A stretch of 38,252 bases of DNA from an uncultured Lachnospiraceae bacterium. Its GTDB lineage: Bacteria; Bacillota; Clostridia; Lachnospirales; Lachnospiraceae. A program made the translations under genes and the position numbers. Positions within the stretch are counted from its first letter, which is position 1. The number at the start of each line of letters is the position of its first letter. The stretch covers positions 1-38,252 of the forward strand of contig CAJTPO010000045.1 in assembly GCA_910578115.1 (NCBI GenBank). Direction: 5' to 3'. Below are positions 34,169 through 38,252 of the stretch, in pieces. Below the pieces are notes generated by a model that was not told the DNA's origin, ran no database searches, and worked only from the letters and a program-made list of their open reading frames with translations.

Positions 34169-35713
34169 CTACATCCGTTTCATCGTCTTTGTCGTCGATG
34201 ACGGCGGCACTTCACTTTCATGACCGGAAACATAGGAAGTCCCCTCTATCGTAGCCTCATTTTCACCTTTCCGTACAACTCTGATTTCCCTGTCCATATA
34301 TCCGAATCCCATACCAGGAGTTTCCTCCCTGAATCCGGTCATTACAATCGTATTACCGCTGCAGGACCATGTGCCGGAAGAGTATGCACTCCAGTATTCT
34401 CCTTCTGCGGGCATCGGCAAAGTCCCATCTGCATTCAATCTGAAATGATACGTCACACCATCTCCTGCATCCCATCTGCCGTTTAGCCACTGCATTGCCT
34501 GCTCGGCAGTCATGCTTTCCGCCCTGGTCTGCGTATCTGTGTCTTCGTTCCTGTCACTTTCCGCCCCGGTCTGTGTTTCTGCGTCTTCGTTCCTGTCATT
34601 TTCCGCCTTCTCCTGTCCGGCATCCTCTTTTGTTTCTTCCATTTCTTCCGACTGTTCTTCCTCATCTTCGTAGACAATGGCCGTCACTTCATATTCAAAA
34701 TTCAGATCATCAAAATCCGTGTTATATACTTTTACCTCCTCATCTATAAACTGATTGATATCAATCCCCATATCAGAGACGGTGATATTGCTGTTTGCCC
34801 CGATTATCTGCCCTGTAAAATCCAATCCGGAAGACAGAATATCCACACCAAATAAATCCTTGATTCTCAGAATTCCCTGTACGCCTTTAATATCTTTTGA
34901 AGTATGATTATACACTTCAAAGGAAAACTGTGCCCGTGGCGAAAATCTTCCCGCATTGTAATCGATCTCCAAATTCCGTTTATCGGTTACACGCACCGTT
35001 ACTTCCTGTCTATCCATTGCATCCATTGAGGACTGTTCCTGCATACCTGTACCATCCTCATATACAATATTCTTAACTTCATACTTGAATTGCAGATCGT
35101 CAAAATCCGTATTGTAGAACTTGACATCCTCATCCATGAACTGGTTTATTTCCATTCCCAGATCATCTACAGTAATGCTTTCCCCCGCCGGAATACTGTT
35201 TCCGGTAAAATCACAGTTAATTGCCAGTATTATTTCTCCAAACAGATCATAAACTGTTAACTTGCCCTGCACGCCTTTAACGGATCGATCCGTCCTGTTT
35301 AGAACCTCAAAAACAAGTTCGACCCTGTCAGAATATCTGCCGGCATCAGCGTCCTGAGGCAGATTGGATTTATCCGTGACACTTACAACAACTTCATCAT
35401 CCCGAACCGGGATAGGTTCCGTATAGGAATAGCCACAGTTTTCACATGTGAAAATCTTTTCACCCTCTTCTTCAAAGGTAGGTTCTTCTTTCACATCTTC
35501 CTTATAAACATGCTCTTTTTTGTCCAGTTCTTCCGCCTTTGTTTCACCACATAAAGAGCATGTATAAGTCTTTTCTCCCTCTTCGCTGCAGGTAGCTTCC
35601 TTTGTAATTTCTCCGTCATCATACTCATGTTCGCACTCGCCACATCCGGTCATCATGCCAAGCAGCAGCATGATCATGCCAAACTTTATCCCTTTTTTCA
35701 CAGATCCCCTCAT
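34169..35713 (-). CDS. lipoprotein with zinc-ribbon-like and duplicated beta-sandwich domains
   Basis: 514 residues. The signal peptide ends in the lipobox LGMMTGC, so the mature protein is lipid-anchored on the outer membrane face. Residues 25-100 carry two CxxC-bearing repeats (YTCSLCGETKAEE and FTCENCGYSYTEP). Two homologous domains follow, at about 107-220 and 235-350. Each contains VTDK.NL, a KGVQG..R/TV.DLFG block, and NQF.DE.VK.YNTDFDDL..EYEV; they resemble FxLYD-type lipoprotein domains of Firmicutes, though the family is not certain. A low-complexity linker repeats SDRNED(A/T)(E/D)TQT, then a C-terminal domain of about 110 residues. Function unknown. ATG with AAGGAG 11 bases upstream and a strong promoter. 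Confidence 0.82.
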   Translation of the reverse strand: MRGSVKKGIKFGMIMLLLGMMTGCGECEHEYDDGEITKEATCSEEGEKTYTCSLCGETKAEELDKKEHVYKEDVKEEPTFEEEGEKIFTCENCGYSYTEPIPVRDDEVVVSVTDKSNLPQDADAGRYSDRVELVFEVLNRTDRSVKGVQGKLTVYDLFGEIILAINCDFTGNSIPAGESITVDDLGMEINQFMDEDVKFYNTDFDDLQFKYEVKNIVYEDGTGMQEQSSMDAMDRQEVTVRVTDKRNLEIDYNAGRFSPRAQFSFEVYNHTSKDIKGVQGILRIKDLFGVDILSSGLDFTGQIIGANSNITVSDMGIDINQFIDEEVKVYNTDFDDLNFEYEVTAIVYEDEEEQSEEMEETKEDAGQEKAENDRNEDAETQTGAESDRNEDTDTQTRAESMTAEQAMQWLNGRWDAGDGVTYHFRLNADGTLPMPAEGEYWSAYSSGTWSCSGNTIVMTGFREETPGMGFGYMDREIRVVRKGENEATIEGTSYVSGHESEVPPSSTTKTMKRM

Positions 35714-35766
35714 TTCCGCACTTTCTCCTTATATGCAAATATAATCTTTGGTTATTTATCATTTAA

Positions 35767-35795
35767 ATTATAATCAAATTAGCATGCGGATTCAA
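35767..35795 (-). promoter_or_regulatory. predicted strong promoter of the lipoprotein gene
   Basis: Minus-strand TTGAAT (35790-35795), exact 17-base spacer, perfect TATAAT (35767-35772), giving a leader of about 45 bases. Confidence 0.75.
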
Positions 35796-35892
35796 GTATC
35801 AGGATATCTTTTACAAACATTTCCTTATCTGCTGTATGTTAAGAGATCCGGCCTTTTGTAAATTCACCTCCAACAAAGCGTCTGACTTCTTT

Positions 35893-37731
35893 TTACGCAT
35901 AATACCGGGCCTGTGCATCCCACATCCGGGCATAACTGCCGCCGGCGGCGTAGAGTGCTTCATGGCTGCCCCGCTCCACGATCTGCCCTTTGTCAAAGAC
36001 GATGATCTCATCGCAGAAGCGGCAGCTGCTCATCCGGTGGGAGATATAGATGCTGGTCCTGCCCTCCACCATCTTGTGAAAACGCTCATAGACCTCCGCT
36101 TCCGCTTTCGGGTCCAGCGCCGCCGTGGGCTCATCGAGGATCACCACCGGCGCATCTTTGTAGAGCGCCCGCGCCAGTGCCAGCTTCTGGGCCTCCCCGC
36201 CGCTGACCGTTACCCCTTCTTCCAGCTCCTGATACAGATAGGTGTCAAGCCCCTGAGGCAGCTTTTCCACAAATTCCGCTGCATCCGCCTGCCGCAGCGC
36301 CTCCCGGATCCTGTCATCCTCCCGCGTGCCGCCCGCCGTGACATTCTGCCAGACCGGAAAGGCAAACAGCTTGAAATCCTGGAACACCACGCCGAACAGG
36401 CTGCGGTACTCTTCTTCGTCATACTTGCGGATGTCCACGCCGTTCAGCGTAATGCGCCCGGCCGTAGGCTCATAGAGACGGCATAACAGGTTGATAAAAG
36501 TCGTCTTGCCCGCGCCGTTTTTACCCACCACCGCCAGTTTGCCCTTGATCCGCAGGCGGCAGTTCACATCTTTCAATACCAGTTCCTGACATCCGGGATA
36601 CTGGAAGTCCACATGCTCAAACGCCAGCTCATATTCCCCGTCCGTCCGCTTCTCCACCGGGATCGAACCCTTCGCGTGCAGATTTTCCGTATCCAGAAAT
36701 TCCAGAAACGGCCCCATATAGGTGCAGATTTCCCGCAGTCCGCCATGACAGGCGATGATCTTGAAACACCCGCTGCCAAACTGGTTCATGGCCCCCGCAT
36801 ACTGTGTAAAGGCGCCCACCGTCACCGCACCGGTCACCGCTTTTAACGCCACCAGCAGATAAGAACCTGCCGCAAAAAGACTGCTCACCACATTGTTGGC
36901 ATTCTCCTGTCCCCGCTCCACGTCGCACATCTTCCCGAAAAAGGCGACAGAGCTTTTCAGATTTTCCATCGCATTTTTAAAGATCATCTCCTGCATGCCG
37001 TACAGACGGATGATCTTGCCCACTTTAGCATCCCCCAGCACCTGCATCTGCAGGTAAGAGATCTTATTCTCTACACCGGTATGGGATTCAAATATCTCCT
37101 GAATCCTGGCGCCGAACCGGCTGTACACCTTCCACGAGCCGACAGCCATCCCCGCAAGCGCCCCGCCAAACAATATCATCGAAGGCAGAGGCCTTGCCAG
37201 CGTTCCCCAAAAACCCGCTTCCTGTGACGGCCGTGCCATACACACATAAAGCACCATGGCCGCCGACAGCAGGATGTGCAGAAGTGCCCGCAGAATATCG
37301 CAGTAATAATACAACAGCATCCCCAGTCCGCCATGCATATTCGATCTGCGCTCCGAGAAAAGAATCTTCTCGGAGATCTCCGGCCTCTCCATCGTCTCAT
37401 AATCCAGCGAAAAGGCTTTTTCCCGCATCCACACGTAAAAGAGCTGCCAGATCCTTGTCTCCATCCCCCGGAATTTTCTCTTAAGCAGCACGGTTGCCGT
37501 CCCCAGAAGCAGATTGACCAGAAGAAGATACAACGCCCACTCTGCCGCCTGCCCATACGCTCCCGCAAGCAGCAGATCGATCAGGCCCGCCGTCAGATAC
37601 AGACCGGCGTAGACCTGTACCACCGAAAGACACACCTCCAGCAGATGCAGCGGCATGATGGTCGAATCCACGCCGTGGATCATCCCAAGCAGTCTGTATC
37701 CGATCCTGTGTACGGATAAAATCTCACGCAT
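35893..37731 (-). CDS. ABC exporter half-transporter (fused permease and ATPase)
   Basis: 612 residues. The membrane domain (about 15-340) has around six helices. The ATPase shows Walker A VGKNGAGKTTFINLL, Q-loop GVVFQDFKLF, signature VSGGEAQKLALARAL, Walker B VVILDEPTAALD and H-loop ISHRMSS. The fusion is of the type found in lantibiotic/peptide or lipid exporters that often act as heterodimers; the substrate is unknown. Start 37731 has AGGAGG 9 bases upstream. It overlaps by 8 bases the 3' end of a second exporter gene that is now only a remnant, so it probably lost its partner. Its sequence is visibly richer in G+C than the genes around it. Confidence 0.9.
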   Translation of the reverse strand: MREILSVHRIGYRLLGMIHGVDSTIMPLHLLEVCLSVVQVYAGLYLTAGLIDLLLAGAYGQAAEWALYLLLVNLLLGTATVLLKRKFRGMETRIWQLFYVWMREKAFSLDYETMERPEISEKILFSERRSNMHGGLGMLLYYYCDILRALLHILLSAAMVLYVCMARPSQEAGFWGTLARPLPSMILFGGALAGMAVGSWKVYSRFGARIQEIFESHTGVENKISYLQMQVLGDAKVGKIIRLYGMQEMIFKNAMENLKSSVAFFGKMCDVERGQENANNVVSSLFAAGSYLLVALKAVTGAVTVGAFTQYAGAMNQFGSGCFKIIACHGGLREICTYMGPFLEFLDTENLHAKGSIPVEKRTDGEYELAFEHVDFQYPGCQELVLKDVNCRLRIKGKLAVVGKNGAGKTTFINLLCRLYEPTAGRITLNGVDIRKYDEEEYRSLFGVVFQDFKLFAFPVWQNVTAGGTREDDRIREALRQADAAEFVEKLPQGLDTYLYQELEEGVTVSGGEAQKLALARALYKDAPVVILDEPTAALDPKAEAEVYERFHKMVEGRTSIYISHRMSSCRFCDEIIVFDKGQIVERGSHEALYAAGGSYARMWDAQARYYA

Positions 37732-38017
37732 AAATCTCTTCCTCCTCTCTCTTCTTCTGATAATATCTGGCCTGCAGGGTAAACAGCTTCGCATAGGAGC
37801 CGCCCTTTTCCATCAGCACATCGTGACTGCCCTCCTCCACAATACGCCCATTTTCCAGAAAAAGGATCCTGTCGCAGAATCTTGTGGAACTTAACCGGTG
37901 GGAGATAAAGATGCCCGTCTTTTCCCGGATCATGGCGTCGTAACGCTCATACATCTCGCTCTCGGCGATGGGATCCAGGGCCGCCGTCGGCTCGTCCATA
38001 AAGTATAGCCCCGCCAC
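37724..38017 (-). pseudogene. 3' remnant of the partner ABC exporter gene
   Basis: The frame encodes only the last 97 residues of an ABC ATPase, beginning at AGLYFMDEPTAALDP (Walker B and D-loop), then the H-loop ISHRLSS and a normal C-terminus. The Walker A, signature motif and whole membrane domain are absent, and an in-frame TAG precedes the fragment. The upstream sequence is unrelated. It is therefore a broken gene, probably by deletion, whose end still overlaps the intact exporter gene downstream (ATGCGTGA overlap), as expected of a former two-gene exporter operon. Confidence 0.85.
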
Positions 38018-38084
38018 TCTCTAAAATGGCGGTTTGAACGGTATGTAAAACTGTGTTTTGTGTTTCTTCTTTAAATTATCCATC

Positions 38085-38116
38085 AAAAAAAGCATGACCA
38101 CCGCCATGCCTTTTTT
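38085..38116 (-). terminator. probable terminator of the gene entering from the right edge
   Basis: A near-symmetric hairpin: GGCATG and CATGC(T) with an 8-base loop, flanked by A-runs and T-runs. On the minus strand it ends in T7; the flanks could also make it bidirectional. It lies about 75 bases past the partial CDS stop. Confidence 0.75.
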
Positions 38117-38192
38117 CTTCACAGATATGTCGTCTCACTTTCCTGCCTGCGGCCTATTCTCCCAGGCTATGTACCATCTCTCCTTCCTACCC

Positions 38193-38252
38193 CTACATGA
38201 ATTTTTTCAGCACACCCACATTCTTCTTTGCCAGCGCCTTTTTCGCCACCTC
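38193..38252 (-). CDS. 3' end of an unidentified gene (partial)
   Basis: The frame is open from the right edge and ends in TAG, encoding EVAKKALAKKNVGVLKKFM. Codon use looks genuine, and a terminator follows. Nineteen residues do not allow a family call. It is separated from the exporter remnant by about 175 bases that hold no other gene. Confidence 0.45.
   Translation of the reverse strand, partial: EVAKKALAKKNVGVLKKFM

Noticed and set aside
35825..35885. short minus-strand frame after a GGAGGTG site, resembling the N-terminal end of a regulator
   Set aside because: Only about 18 codons, no ATG, and it stops at once; it could be a gene remnant but cannot be supported.
1..38252. CRISPR arrays, insertion sequences, prophage genes
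   Set aside because: No regularly spaced repeats, transposase motifs or phage structural genes were seen; the only direct repeat is the 65-base pair near 25.2 kb.

Overview
The window looks like chromosome from a Gram-positive Firmicute, most likely a Lachnospiraceae-type gut Clostridium. The basis is strong AGGAGG-type ribosome binding sites, sigmaA-like promoters, a GH25 lysozyme with cell-wall-binding repeats, a soluble CZB chemoreceptor, and the housekeeping run polA-coaE-FtsA-like-MBL. No database search was possible, so the taxonomy is inference.

About 1-21.4 kb, all on the minus strand: one long polysaccharide locus. Read in its own direction it begins at 21352 with a PelD-like c-di-GMP receptor fused to an N-terminal Rossmann/SDR domain. 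It continues with PelE-like, a 41-codon small ORF, a DUF2194-like membrane-anchored protein (probable PelA-deacetylase counterpart), PelF and PelG. Next come a DUF2304-like/GT2 polyprenyl-phosphate sugar synthase, a DUF4874/DUF4832 protein and an 825-residue GT-C-like membrane protein. From about 8.05 kb down to the window edge the base composition becomes clearly more A+T-rich. The genes there are a DUF1919 protein, a pyruvyl transferase, an F420-hydrogenase-beta-like iron-sulfur protein, an ABC exporter, a GT4, a GT2 and a truncated paralogue of the 825-residue protein. My reading is a Gram-positive Pel-type, c-di-GMP-controlled exopolysaccharide machine joined to a second, probably transferred, glycan-modification cassette.

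About 21.35-23.4 kb: a 469-base divergent promoter region and, on the plus strand, a soluble zinc-binding (CZB) methyl-accepting protein with its own terminator.

About 23.4-32.4 kb, minus strand: an ordinary housekeeping block. In transcription order it holds a small zf-HC2 membrane protein, polA, coaE, an FtsA-like ATPase, a WalJ/YycJ-like MBL hydrolase, a hairpin-rich repeat region, an ACT-domain protein and a PFL/UPF0210 protein.

About 32.4-38.25 kb, minus strand: GH25 lysozyme, tRNA-Leu(CAA) with promoter and terminator, a duplicated-domain lipoprotein with promoter, a half-size ABC exporter, the 3' remnant of its partner exporter, and the last 19 codons of an unidentified gene. I saw no CRISPR array, insertion sequence or prophage gene.
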